From: CAYYYP01 sp964475985
Lineage (GTDB): Bacteria > Bdellovibrionota > UBA1018 > CAYHWW01
Length of the DNA: 64,000 bases
Assembly (NCBI GenBank): GCA_964475985.1
Contig: CAYYYP010000001.1
Location: 137,971-201,970 of the forward strand
Direction: 5' to 3'
Shown: one piece after another, positions 17,111 through 24,517 of the stretch
Layout: the number at the start of each line of letters is the position of its first letter
Position numbering within the stretch: position 1 is the stretch's first letter
Notes under the pieces: generated by a model
Database searches by the model: none
What the model saw: only the letters and a program-made list of their open reading frames with translations
Told to the model about the DNA's origin: nothing
Position numbers and translations under genes: made by a program

Positions 17111-17872
17111 ATGTATAGACTAGAGAGAGAAGAGTTCGTTCAGGCGCCTTATGTTTCCCTTTGGTCGATCTTAGGCTTTCAAGCAGGATATATTAATGCG
17201 TTTGGGTTTTTGGCCTGCGGACGCTACGTTTCCCATGTCACAGGCTTTGGAACACAGATCGGGATGGCCATCGCCAACAGTTCCATTTTTTTTGCGCTTG
17301 AGCTTTTAGGGTTCCCCCTGTCTTTCATCTTCGGTTCATTTTTCAGCGCTTTGCTCACCAGCGCGCGCATCGAACGAAAACAAAAACCACTTTTTGTGGG
17401 AGTTTCTTACTTCTTCTCCTTGGTACTGCTATCTTTAATACTCTTAGGTAAGCTCGGCTTGTTCGGTACCTTTGGTGAACAACTCATTCAGGCCCACGAC
17501 TTCGTACTACTTTTCTTGCTCTCCTTTGTCTGTGGCATGCAGAACGGATGTTTCGCCACCTTAACCAAGGGGCAGATCCGCACCACGCATTTGACGGGCA
17601 TTAGCACCGATATTGGGACTGACTTGGCTAGGATTTGGTTTGGAAAGCTTAGCCCGCCAGAGCTGGATCTTACAAAAAAGATCAATATGTCCCGAATCGT
17701 TACCGTTGTCTCGTTTGCCCTGGGCTCGATCTTATCCGTTCTGATGAGCCGCTATTTTGCCTACGGAGCCCTCACGGTTCCATTCGCAACATCTTTGGTG
17801 GTGCTGTACGCGGTTCACCATATTATTAAAGAATTAGGATCGCGACCGCGCGCGGAACTACTAAATCATTAG
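17111..17872 (+). CDS. YoaK/DUF1275 family inner-membrane protein
   Basis: A 253-residue hydrophobic protein with about six membrane helices. GFQAGYINAFGFLACGRYVSHVTGFGTQIG near residues 22-51 is the typical opening of the DUF1275 family, and CGMQNGCFATLTKGQIRTTHLTGISTDIG is the second conserved block. The function of the family is not established. It follows the carbonic anhydrase gene closely and may be co-transcribed with it, which hints at transport or membrane association but does not prove it. Confidence 0.82.
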   Translation: MYRLEREEFVQAPYVSLWSILGFQAGYINAFGFLACGRYVSHVTGFGTQIGMAIANSSIFFALELLGFPLSFIFGSFFSALLTSARIERKQKPLFVGVSYFFSLVLLSLILLGKLGLFGTFGEQLIQAHDFVLLFLLSFVCGMQNGCFATLTKGQIRTTHLTGISTDIGTDLARIWFGKLSPPELDLTKKINMSRIVTVVSFALGSILSVLMSRYFAYGALTVPFATSLVVLYAVHHIIKELGSRPRAELLNH

Positions 17873-17926
17873 AAAATTTTAGGCCTGCAGATGGCATACG
17901 GAGCGGACGTACTCTACCCTTAAGAG

Positions 17927-18787
17927 ATGACGTTGCGAAAAAATCATCTCTTCATGATGATCGTGCTTAGCTTTGCGTTGGGGTGGTTCGTCGCAACTCA
18001 TTTTCCAAGGTATGCAGCAGATGGGTTGCCGGGGCTTCCGCCTGCGGCTTCCGGCATTAATAAATTAAATTTGTTTAATAAATCAGACCCGTCAAATTCG
18101 CAAAGTGCTTTAACGGACGTGGTAAAGGCAAATCTTCCGTTGAAAAAAGTTGCTTCACGTTTAAACGAAAATATTCACGAAATGCCGTTAGCTAAAATTC
18201 GCGAGATTTTACGCCAGCGGGATGAACTGGCCGAAAAAGAAAAGATTGGCGTTCGCTTTCCGCAGCCGCAAGGAGATTCTGAGCGTGCTGCTCAAGTAGA
18301 AAACTTAATGAGGGTCATTCAACCTTTGTGGCAACAATCAACTTATTGGACGGCTACTTCGACCATTGAACTTGCTCATAAGTCTCTCCTAGTTTTGCTC
18401 GTGTTTCATTACTACAACAGCGACAACGATTTCGCAGTCGGGATGATGTCCCAAAATCCCCGGGACATTTGTTGGATTCTTGAAGGATACTTTCCTCAAG
18501 TCGAGGATCATACTTCCTTCGGCGTTAGCTCTTGTTTGGATTATGTGCGAAAAAATGGAGATTACTATTCAGTGGTGGCGGGCCTGCACTCTGTCCATTA
18601 TGAAGAGGTCCAAAAATATATCGACCAGCTGGCCGTGGATATTCCTCAAGAAGGCCACCTGAATGGGGCGCTGGAAGTTATGGACTCGCTTACGCAGCGA
18701 TGGTTGCCGCAGAGCGCTGGCGTGAGCTGGGCTGCGAGTTCCAAAGAAGAGTGGGGTCAGCTTCAGCAGCGGCATCGAAGATATTGA
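17927..18787 (+). CDS. Membrane-anchored protein of unknown function
   Basis: The 286-residue product begins with one hydrophobic helix (LFMMIVLSFALGWFVATHF) that could be an uncleaved anchor or signal. The rest is soluble and rich in aromatic residues (YWTATSTIELAHKSLLVLL, FHYYNSDNDFAVG). I recognise no family. The ATG at 17927 has an AAGAG too close to serve well, so the start is uncertain; Met10 or Met11 is possible. It is followed after 59 bases by a DUF6766-type membrane gene on the same strand. Confidence 0.55.
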   Translation: MTLRKNHLFMMIVLSFALGWFVATHFPRYAADGLPGLPPAASGINKLNLFNKSDPSNSQSALTDVVKANLPLKKVASRLNENIHEMPLAKIREILRQRDELAEKEKIGVRFPQPQGDSERAAQVENLMRVIQPLWQQSTYWTATSTIELAHKSLLVLLVFHYYNSDNDFAVGMMSQNPRDICWILEGYFPQVEDHTSFGVSSCLDYVRKNGDYYSVVAGLHSVHYEEVQKYIDQLAVDIPQEGHLNGALEVMDSLTQRWLPQSAGVSWAASSKEEWGQLQQRHRRY

Positions 18788-18846
18788 AACTTACACGGGC
18801 GGCCGGCCGTACGGATTGTGGTATGCGACTTGCTGTGGAAGGCAAA

Positions 18847-19521
18847 ATGAAATCCATAAAACGCATTTTGCATGAAAACGGACTTTCCATCGCGATGTTT
18901 GGACTATTTTTCATTTTCTTTTTGGGACAAATCGTCACCGGGCTCTATCACTACAACGATAACCAACGAGAGCACGGCCAGGCCATTGTAAATTATTGGC
19001 AGTATCTTCATACCGGGGACTTCCTAGAGTCGGTATTTGAAAACTGGGAGAGCGAATTTTTGCAGATGTGCATTTACGTCGTGTTGACGGGTTTCCTGTA
19101 TCAAAGGGGCTCCGCCGGATCTAAAAACTTAACTGAACCGCAAGATGTAGACGCCGATCCGGAAGAAAGCCGGAATAAAAAAGGTGTGCCCTACCCCGTG
19201 CGACGTGGCGGACTTTTATTGGCGCTTTATAAATATTCGTTAAGTATCGCGCTTTTTCTGCTTTTTCTTATCTCGTTCATACTTCACGCCATCTATGGAG
19301 CAGAGGCCTATACGGAAGATCACGCGCAACACGGAATGAAACTTGTCGTAAACGCGCTCCAATATATGGGTACATCTCGTTTCTGGTTTGAGTCCTTTCA
19401 GAATTGGCAGAGCGAATTCTTATCGGTTGGCGCCATCGTGGTGCTCTCTATTTTTTTGAGACACAAGGGTTCACCTGAATCAAAGCCGGTGGCGGCACCC
19501 CATGACGAAGAGCCTACGTGA
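18847..19521 (+). CDS. DUF6766-type membrane protein with two repeated halves
   Basis: The product is a tandem duplication of a two-helix module. Each half opens with a hydrophobic helix (LSIAMFGLFFIFFLG and LSIALFLLFLISFIL). An E/D-H-x-x-H-G or EHG element follows, then a Y-Q-Y box (YWQYLHTG and ALQYMGTS), then F-x-E-S-x-x-N-W-x-S-E-F-L and a last helix. The conserved NWESEFL/NWQSEFL is the best landmark. The layout fits DUF6766 proteins of unknown role. The start at 18847 is chosen because GGAAGG lies just upstream; the longer frame would overlap the previous gene. Confidence 0.7.
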   Translation: MKSIKRILHENGLSIAMFGLFFIFFLGQIVTGLYHYNDNQREHGQAIVNYWQYLHTGDFLESVFENWESEFLQMCIYVVLTGFLYQRGSAGSKNLTEPQDVDADPEESRNKKGVPYPVRRGGLLLALYKYSLSIALFLLFLISFILHAIYGAEAYTEDHAQHGMKLVVNALQYMGTSRFWFESFQNWQSEFLSVGAIVVLSIFLRHKGSPESKPVAAPHDEEPT

Positions 19522-19536
19522 CGGGTGAAATAATTG

Positions 19537-21069
19537 TTATCGTCGGTGCCGTGTTTGATTACGTGGCCTGGTCGGCGCTGGCGCATTCCTTCGGGGGCGT
19601 ACCGGTGCCGCGACGGCGGTGGCTTCAACTAACTCATAGTCGCCGGCTACTTGGAGCGTATTGCTTTGGCCGTTTGCAATCGCCTGATAAGTCACGAGAA
19701 TGACTATGCGATTGTTGGTAGTACGAAATACTTTTACGTCCCGCGACGAAGTATTTTGAAGGTAAGTTGTTAAGCCCTGATTGACCGACTGCAGCGGGTT
19801 AAGTCCGACTTGGGTAGAGGTATTTAAGACTTCGCGGTTTTCATTGGACTCAAAGCTGTACAGAAATTCACTAGAGACAACGAGGTCTGAGCGCCTAATT
19901 TCATACGGCAGCGGATCCTGCATACTAATGCGATACAGACCCATCACATAACCTTGGCGCAAACATTCGACGCCAGCATTTGCTTCAATGGAGAACTGCC
20001 CATTAGGTTGAGTTGCACCGTGGTGACTTATCGCCACTTGCGATCGGTGGCTGCTAGCCTGAAAATCATTGCGCCTATGGCTTACTACACTTTTTAATCG
20101 CCAGATCGCGCGACCATTCCTTCTAAGGGTGGACTGGACTTCGTTACCTGGAAGTTCCGTTGCTCCAAGTATAAGATTCGGGATGGCGCTATCGCACGCG
20201 CTAGTATCTGGAGCAGGCGGCTGTGGCTCAGAGGGGGCTTCGGGCTCGGGAGTAACTGGTGTTTCGGGTTGTGGCGCTGGCGTAACCACTGGCGCAACTG
20301 CTCGATAAATGCTCGCCTTTCGTTCGATCATCGTTGACTGATAATAAGTTTCTACTTTGAGTAGCTTTCCGTCCGGCAACACGTAATACATGAAGGAAAA
20401 CGCAGGTGCGTTTACGTTCTGCCAGCTCTGTGTTCGAGGTGAGGATGACGCGGAATTCGCGGGGAAGACCGCCGAAGTTTCAATTCCCGAACGGTCGGCA
20501 ATGGAGAGATCTCGTTCAAACCAAAACCTTCTTTCGAAATAAGAAAGTATGACATTATCGTTTTGGCGAATTCGAAATGGAGCTAAAAATTCGACGCTGG
20601 CATTATAAGTCGCGTCACCAGGATTTAAGCATTCAACTGTGGGAGTGACCGTCACGGGGGTAGCCGTCGTTACAAAATTCGCGCGCGCCAATACAGAGTG
20701 TCGGTTACCGTCTGCACGGTAATAAATGGTTTCTTCAAGTTCCCAATCAGACGTTCCAGTACCGCTACCGCGCGTAATTTCCGATGGGCTCTCACCCAAT
20801 GGGCGAGCCGAAGCGGTAAGCGTATTGATTCGGTTGAGGCAAGTGGCCTCTCTTTCGTAACGCTCGTCTTGAGCTTGAATAGCTGCGAAATCTTGAGGAG
20901 TCTGGGGATCGGAAATGACGGTAGAAGGGACGTTTATAGTTCCTAAATCAATGCTAACTTTTTGAGGCTGTCCGTTGCCTGGCTCGTCTTTTTTCCCACC
21001 GCAACCTGCGAGGAGGGCAATTAACGTGATGGTAAAAAAAACATTAAAATTTAAATATTTATAGGACAT
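19537..21069 (-). CDS. Lipoprotein with two similar domains joined by a proline-rich linker
   Basis: The signal ends in ALLAGCGG, a clear lipobox. After it come a first domain (about 70-265), a Pro/Glu/Ala linker (PVTPEPEAPSEPQPPAPD) and a second domain (about 295-485). The two domains share a VECL-x-x-G block followed by P-x-x-IR-x-x-D-x-V-x-S, a tryptophan near the start (DWELEETIYY, AIWRLKSVV), and a late strand ending before an AP stretch. I read this as an internal duplication. The ATG at 21069 (Met5 of the longest frame) is chosen because the promoter -10 box overlaps the upstream ATG. Function unknown. Confidence 0.62.
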   Translation of the reverse strand: MSYKYLNFNVFFTITLIALLAGCGGKKDEPGNGQPQKVSIDLGTINVPSTVISDPQTPQDFAAIQAQDERYEREATCLNRINTLTASARPLGESPSEITRGSGTGTSDWELEETIYYRADGNRHSVLARANFVTTATPVTVTPTVECLNPGDATYNASVEFLAPFRIRQNDNVILSYFERRFWFERDLSIADRSGIETSAVFPANSASSSPRTQSWQNVNAPAFSFMYYVLPDGKLLKVETYYQSTMIERKASIYRAVAPVVTPAPQPETPVTPEPEAPSEPQPPAPDTSACDSAIPNLILGATELPGNEVQSTLRRNGRAIWRLKSVVSHRRNDFQASSHRSQVAISHHGATQPNGQFSIEANAGVECLRQGYVMGLYRISMQDPLPYEIRRSDLVVSSEFLYSFESNENREVLNTSTQVGLNPLQSVNQGLTTYLQNTSSRDVKVFRTTNNRIVILVTYQAIANGQSNTLQVAGDYELVEATAVAAPVRPRRNAPAPTRPRNQTRHRR

Positions 21070-21079
21070 ATTGGAGCGC

Positions 21080-21108
21080 ATTCTAATTTATTAGACCAAT
21101 AAGGTCAA
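21080..21108 (-). promoter_or_regulatory. Sigma-70-type promoter for the duplicated-domain lipoprotein
   Basis: On the minus strand there is TTGACC (21103-21108), a 17-base spacer, and TAGAAT (21080-21085), each one mismatch from consensus. Transcription would start near 21073, only about 4 bases before the ATG at 21069, and no ribosome site is visible. The mRNA may therefore be leaderless. Confidence 0.65.
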
Positions 21109-21210
21109 GTATTAATTGCTGTATCCTATTAAATCAGGGATAGGTCAGCCGCACCAGTAGCGGTAGCGGGATTGGAATTTGAAGCCGCTAACTCGACCTT
21201 TAATTCAGCA

Positions 21211-21275
21211 TCGCATTTTGTCTTTCGTAGACGCACCATTTTTCTTTCGAAAAATGGTGCCGAGGAAGAGACTCG
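21211..21275. repeat. 65-bp direct repeat, copy 1 (contains a 21-nt tRNA-Leu 3' fragment)
   Basis: This block is identical to 21391-21455 and the two copies are offset by 180 bases. Its right part (21255-21275) repeats nucleotides 66-86 of the tRNA-Leu gene, from the T-loop through CCA, without the rest of the tRNA. The flanking bases differ on both sides, so the repeat ends are sharp. It looks like an attachment-site remnant or a tandem duplication. Confidence 0.9.
21233..21260 (-). other. Perfect 12-bp hairpin with GAAA loop, copy 1
   Basis: On the minus strand GCACCATTTTTC pairs perfectly with GAAAAATGGTGC around a GAAA loop. It forms part of the 65-bp repeat. The stem starts within the tRNA-derived fragment (GCACCA). 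It could act as a terminator or processing signal, although the T-run lies inside the stem rather than after it. Confidence 0.75.
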
Positions 21276-21285
21276 CCTATCCGTC

Positions 21286-21341
21286 TCCGCGCTATCGCGC
21301 TGCGCGGACAGGCCGACCTCGATCGCCGCCCGCAAGCGGGC
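21286..21341. other. GC-rich structured spacer between the 65-bp repeats
   Basis: Two inverted repeats lie here: a 7-bp stem TCCGCGC/GCGCGGA (21286-21292 and 21302-21308) and a tight 6-bp stem GCCCGC-AA-GCGGGC (21328-21341). The stretch is clearly richer in G+C than its neighbours. No gene is credible here. It may be the residue of a mobile segment or a structured RNA. Confidence 0.5.
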
Positions 21342-21380
21342 ACCCGGCGCTCTCCGGTCTTCTCGTCTCTTCTTATTGTG

Positions 21381-21400
21381 CAAAATGCCTTCGCATTTTG
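21381..21400. other. 8-bp inverted repeat at the left edge of repeat copy 2
   Basis: CAAAATGC, CTTC, GCATTTTG form a perfect 8-bp stem with a 4-base loop. The right arm is the start of the 65-bp repeat and the left arm is unique to this side. On the minus strand it would follow the tRNA hairpin by about 15 bases. Confidence 0.6.
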
Positions 21401-21455
21401 TCTTTCGTAGACGCACCATTTTTCTTTCGAAAAATGGTGCCGAGGAAGAGACTCG
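21391..21455. repeat. 65-bp direct repeat, copy 2 (overlaps the tRNA-Leu 3' end)
   Basis: Identical to copy 1 at 21211-21275. This copy overlaps the intact tRNA-Leu(UAG) gene, so its tRNA-derived part is the functional one. The repeat begins within the T-loop of the tRNA and runs 44 bases past its CCA end. Tyrosine-recombinase attachment sites often cover the tRNA from T-loop to 3' end in this way. Confidence 0.9.
21413..21440 (-). other. Perfect 12-bp hairpin with GAAA loop, copy 2, overlapping the tRNA 3' end
   Basis: The same 12-bp stem as at 21233-21260. Here its 5' arm begins with GCACCA, which is the last six bases of the tRNA-Leu including the encoded CCA. In the precursor RNA this hairpin would compete with the tRNA acceptor stem, so it may affect 3' processing or termination. 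Confidence 0.75.
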
Positions 21456-21520
21456 AACTCTTACGCCTTTTGGGCACTGGCTTCTAAGGCCAGCGTGTAT
21501 ACCAATTTCACCACCTCGGC
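21435..21520 (-). tRNA. tRNA-Leu (anticodon UAG)
   Basis: An 86-nucleotide class II tRNA on the minus strand. The acceptor pairs GCCGAGG with CCTCGGC, the discriminator is A, and CCA is encoded. The anticodon arm is CTGGC-CTTAGAA-GCCAG, giving anticodon TAG. A long variable arm (TGCCCAAAAGGCG) and a T-arm AAGAG-TTCGAGT-CTCTT complete it. The anticodon reads CUA and other CUN codons. Its last 21 bases are duplicated 180 bases downstream. Confidence 0.96.
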
Positions 21521-21541
21521 ATGGGCAACGTCTGTATGGAT

Positions 21542-21571
21542 ATGTCAAAGAATCTCCATCAGCATTGTCAA
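21542..21571 (-). promoter_or_regulatory. Probable promoter of tRNA-Leu
   Basis: On the minus strand a perfect TTGACA (21566-21571) is followed after 18 bases by TGACAT (21542-21547, half consensus). Transcription would begin about 15 bases before the tRNA. The -35 box is strong and the -10 box weak. Confidence 0.4.
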
Positions 21572-21598
21572 ACTTCCGAGGAAGTTTCAATGGGGAAA

Positions 21599-24517
21599 TT
21601 ACTTAGGTTTGGCGTTGGCCTTCTGGACGTTCTTAAGTTCCATTTGAAGCTTGGAGAGTTCGATGCGCATTTTAGTCTCGGCCTGTTTGCTTTCTTCCAA
21701 CCGTTTTGCTGCCCGGTCGAAGTCATCTTTCATTTTCTGATAAAGCTTCGTTTGCTGTTCAAGCTTAAGCTTAAGTTCTCCGCCGCTGGCTTCGCCGTGA
21801 TTGGCTTCTTTCGCCTTTGACGGGTTGCCGGCAGCCGCCTTGAGGGCCGCCGCCTGGGTAAGTTTATCTTGAAGCATTTTATTCTGCTTTTTAAGATCTT
21901 CGATTTGGCGCTGAGTACGTTCAAGTTCAGAGCGTAATTGAGGCTCTTGGCTTGCGGCCACTTTCCACTTATCGGAACCTTTGAGTTGATCTTGAAATGC
22001 TAAAATCTTTCGGTTGAGCTGAGCATTTTCATTGGCCAAGCCGGAACGCTGGGCGGCCTCTGTGTTGAGGCGTTGCTTGAGCAAATCCATACGCTGGGTG
22101 ATGCGAGCCATCTCGACCTGATTCTTTTCCATCAGCACTTTCATTCGAGCGTCCCGGGTATCATTTTCTTTCTGACCCGCCGTGCGTAGTTGTTCCCGGG
22201 CGTTCTCAAGCGCACGCATGGTGCTGGCGAGGGCTTGCTTTGACTTATCAATATTGGCTTCTTTTTGCCTTAAAAGACCGTCTTTCTTTTGAATCTCTGT
22301 ATTCAACATAGTCTGGGAAACCTTAAAATCAAGTTGTGCTTTTTTCCACTTGCCCACGATTTCTCGGGTTTTATGCTCAAGTTCCGCACGATTTTTCGAA
22401 AGCTCTTCAAACATTTTTTGCAGATACTCTTTAAGTTTTTCCGGAACGGGCACACGCTCTAAAACAGTTTTTGCCTTCTCCACCACTTGTGTAAAACCTT
22501 GAGAGGCCACATCTAGATCAGTTGCGAAATGATCTGTGTTCTCCTGAACCGCCTTTAGGTCCTCTTCCGTTTTTTTAGCGACGGCGGCCAGGGTTTCGGC
22601 GGTGACCGTCGGTGACGTGCTTTGACCGTCATTGGTTTTCGCGGCTTGTTCAATTTCTTCAACTTCTAGGAGCTCCTGAATCCCTTGGAGAACATCCTGG
22701 GCGCCACTTTTCTTTTTTGCGGTAGGATTAGCACTGATTTCATCGGAGCCATCTTCCTCTAGGTCAGAGCCAGAATTTTGCATCTCTTCAAGGATGCTCA
22801 CGAGCTCTTGATCCTGGGCCGTAAGTTTTGGTTTGCCTTTTTTGATGCGGTCAATGAGTTGTTTTGAAGAAAGTTTAGGTTTTTTAGGCTTGACCGCAAC
22901 CGCCCTTACCGATGGAGCCTCGAGTTCGCCTTCCAAAATCTCTAAAGAAGGATCATCCTCAAGTTCAGCTTCTTCATCTAACGTAGCTTCGGCGGTCGTA
23001 GCGCCGGCGGTTGGCTTTTTGACGATTTTTGTTCCCAGCGGTTTGCCCTGTGCTTTGCCGGGCGTTTTTCTAATTAAAGTGTTGAGAACGCCGCCGGCTG
23101 ATTCTTCCGATTCCTCCTCGGAACTTAGAACTGTAATGACATGGTCATCGTCATCGTCTGCCGAACCGCCCGAGAGGACCGTGACTTGGTCTTTAGTTTT
23201 TTGGCCGGGTTTCCCTTTGAGGACAGTTTTTGTTTGGTTTTTGGCCACTCCACTTTTTCCGGCCGTACCCCGCACTTGCACGCCGTCTAAAACCTCAAGC
23301 TCCTCTTCCGAACTACCTTCGAGCACCAGGGTTTCATCTTCCTCTTCCGCTGTTCCACTGCCTACGACCGTGTTACCATTTTTAGATTTTGCGCCAACGC
23401 CACCCTTCAGAACAGTTTTGCGCTCACCTTGTTTAGAACCTTTTAGTTTCGTCTGAGAATCGTCCGCCCCGATACCACCACCTGAGAGCTTAGTGATTTC
23501 TTCATCGACTCCATCCTCGCCGCCGCCCACGATAGTTTCCTCATCGGATATTTGTTCGGGTGAACCTTTAACTTGCGTGGAATTTTTCTCATTAGCTTTA
23601 TGGGTACCGGCGACTTTGACCTTACCGAGAGCTGCATCTCTTTTGCCTTTGACCTGGACTCCTCCCAGTGGCGCTTCACGACTTCCTTTAACTTCCGTCT
23701 GGCCGTCAGCTTCAACTTCGCCCCCGGGCACAACTTCAATAGGCTCATAGGGGGAGGTATATTCCGAGCCCTGGAGTTCAGCGGTTTCTTCCTTTAGGCG
23801 TTCTTCAAGGGGGGTACCTTCGCCTGCGTCAAAACGCTCCCGAACTTGAGCGCGCGCGATATCCTCCGCACGTTCTTCTGCTTGAAAGGATAAAAGTCTT
23901 TTTCCTTCCCCCAATGGTTCCTTCTCAAGGATGTTCTGCACTTCGTGCACTTGTGCAGCAGCATCTTGGGGCGTTTCAAAGGTTAGGTAGTCAAAATCTG
24001 TCGCGGCGACATCCTGGGAAGCCACGGCGCTCAAATCAAATCTAAATAAAATCTGTATATGGCCCAAACTGAGATTATGGCGGACGGTTAATTTCTGAGT
24101 CTGCTCCGTAAGTGTTTGTAGGAATGCGCTTAAGCTTGCTGCCTGGCCGGCGGCCTTTTTCAAGTCGCCGTATTCCCGCGGTACGAATCCGGAAACCATG
24201 CCGGCTAGGAATTTTCCGTCAAATCCCACCTCGATTTCCAAACACTTGGAACTTTCGCCCTTGCGATAATGCATCCACAGGGCAAGTACCGAAATTTCAA
24301 GGCAGTGCCGCATAGGTGCCTCAAGCAGGGAGAACTTGTCCTTCAACATTTCCTGGACGCTATGCATGATCAAATCCTGCACCCGGCCCGAATGTTTCAA
24401 ACTAAATACGGATTCGAAAATAATTTTAGGATCTTTTTCAAGAACGCTTTCAACTCCGACTGCGTACACCGGTGGTTCTAAAGGCGGGTTTTGGGATGGA
24501 GGTGTTTGATCTGCCAT
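21599..24517 (-). CDS. Large acidic protein with about fourteen Thr-x-Val-x-Gly repeats and a long C-terminal coiled coil
   Basis: The 972-residue protein has four parts. Residues about 20-190 look globular (FESVFSLKHSGRVQDLIM, YRKGESSKCLEIEVGFDG). Residues about 273-465 hold some fourteen repeats of 12-19 residues, each with a (T/V)-x-(V/L)-x-G core such as TEVKGS, VQVKGK, TIVGGG, TKLKGS, TVLKGG and TVLSGG, separated by charged linkers. Residues about 470-690 are acidic and low in complexity. Residues about 695-970 are heptad-rich, rich in Gln/Lys/Glu, and predict a long coiled coil. There is no signal peptide or membrane helix, so it should be cytoplasmic. It starts immediately after the stop of the 295-residue partner (TAAATG). 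A scaffold or cytoskeletal role is possible, but the function is unknown. Confidence 0.72.
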   Translation of the reverse strand: MADQTPPSQNPPLEPPVYAVGVESVLEKDPKIIFESVFSLKHSGRVQDLIMHSVQEMLKDKFSLLEAPMRHCLEISVLALWMHYRKGESSKCLEIEVGFDGKFLAGMVSGFVPREYGDLKKAAGQAASLSAFLQTLTEQTQKLTVRHNLSLGHIQILFRFDLSAVASQDVAATDFDYLTFETPQDAAAQVHEVQNILEKEPLGEGKRLLSFQAEERAEDIARAQVRERFDAGEGTPLEERLKEETAELQGSEYTSPYEPIEVVPGGEVEADGQTEVKGSREAPLGGVQVKGKRDAALGKVKVAGTHKANEKNSTQVKGSPEQISDEETIVGGGEDGVDEEITKLSGGGIGADDSQTKLKGSKQGERKTVLKGGVGAKSKNGNTVVGSGTAEEEDETLVLEGSSEEELEVLDGVQVRGTAGKSGVAKNQTKTVLKGKPGQKTKDQVTVLSGGSADDDDDHVITVLSSEEESEESAGGVLNTLIRKTPGKAQGKPLGTKIVKKPTAGATTAEATLDEEAELEDDPSLEILEGELEAPSVRAVAVKPKKPKLSSKQLIDRIKKGKPKLTAQDQELVSILEEMQNSGSDLEEDGSDEISANPTAKKKSGAQDVLQGIQELLEVEEIEQAAKTNDGQSTSPTVTAETLAAVAKKTEEDLKAVQENTDHFATDLDVASQGFTQVVEKAKTVLERVPVPEKLKEYLQKMFEELSKNRAELEHKTREIVGKWKKAQLDFKVSQTMLNTEIQKKDGLLRQKEANIDKSKQALASTMRALENAREQLRTAGQKENDTRDARMKVLMEKNQVEMARITQRMDLLKQRLNTEAAQRSGLANENAQLNRKILAFQDQLKGSDKWKVAASQEPQLRSELERTQRQIEDLKKQNKMLQDKLTQAAALKAAAGNPSKAKEANHGEASGGELKLKLEQQTKLYQKMKDDFDRAAKRLEESKQAETKMRIELSKLQMELKNVQKANAKPK

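Noticed and set aside
21129..21590. Long open frames on both strands with repeated peptide VSSSAPFFERK
   Set aside because: They translate through the tRNA-Leu gene and its duplicated flank; the peptide repeat only mirrors the 65-bp DNA repeat.
22833..23456. 207-codon Ser/Pro-rich frame opposite the repeat protein
   Set aside because: Its composition is the complement of the acidic, Gly-rich repeats; no start context or recognisable domain.
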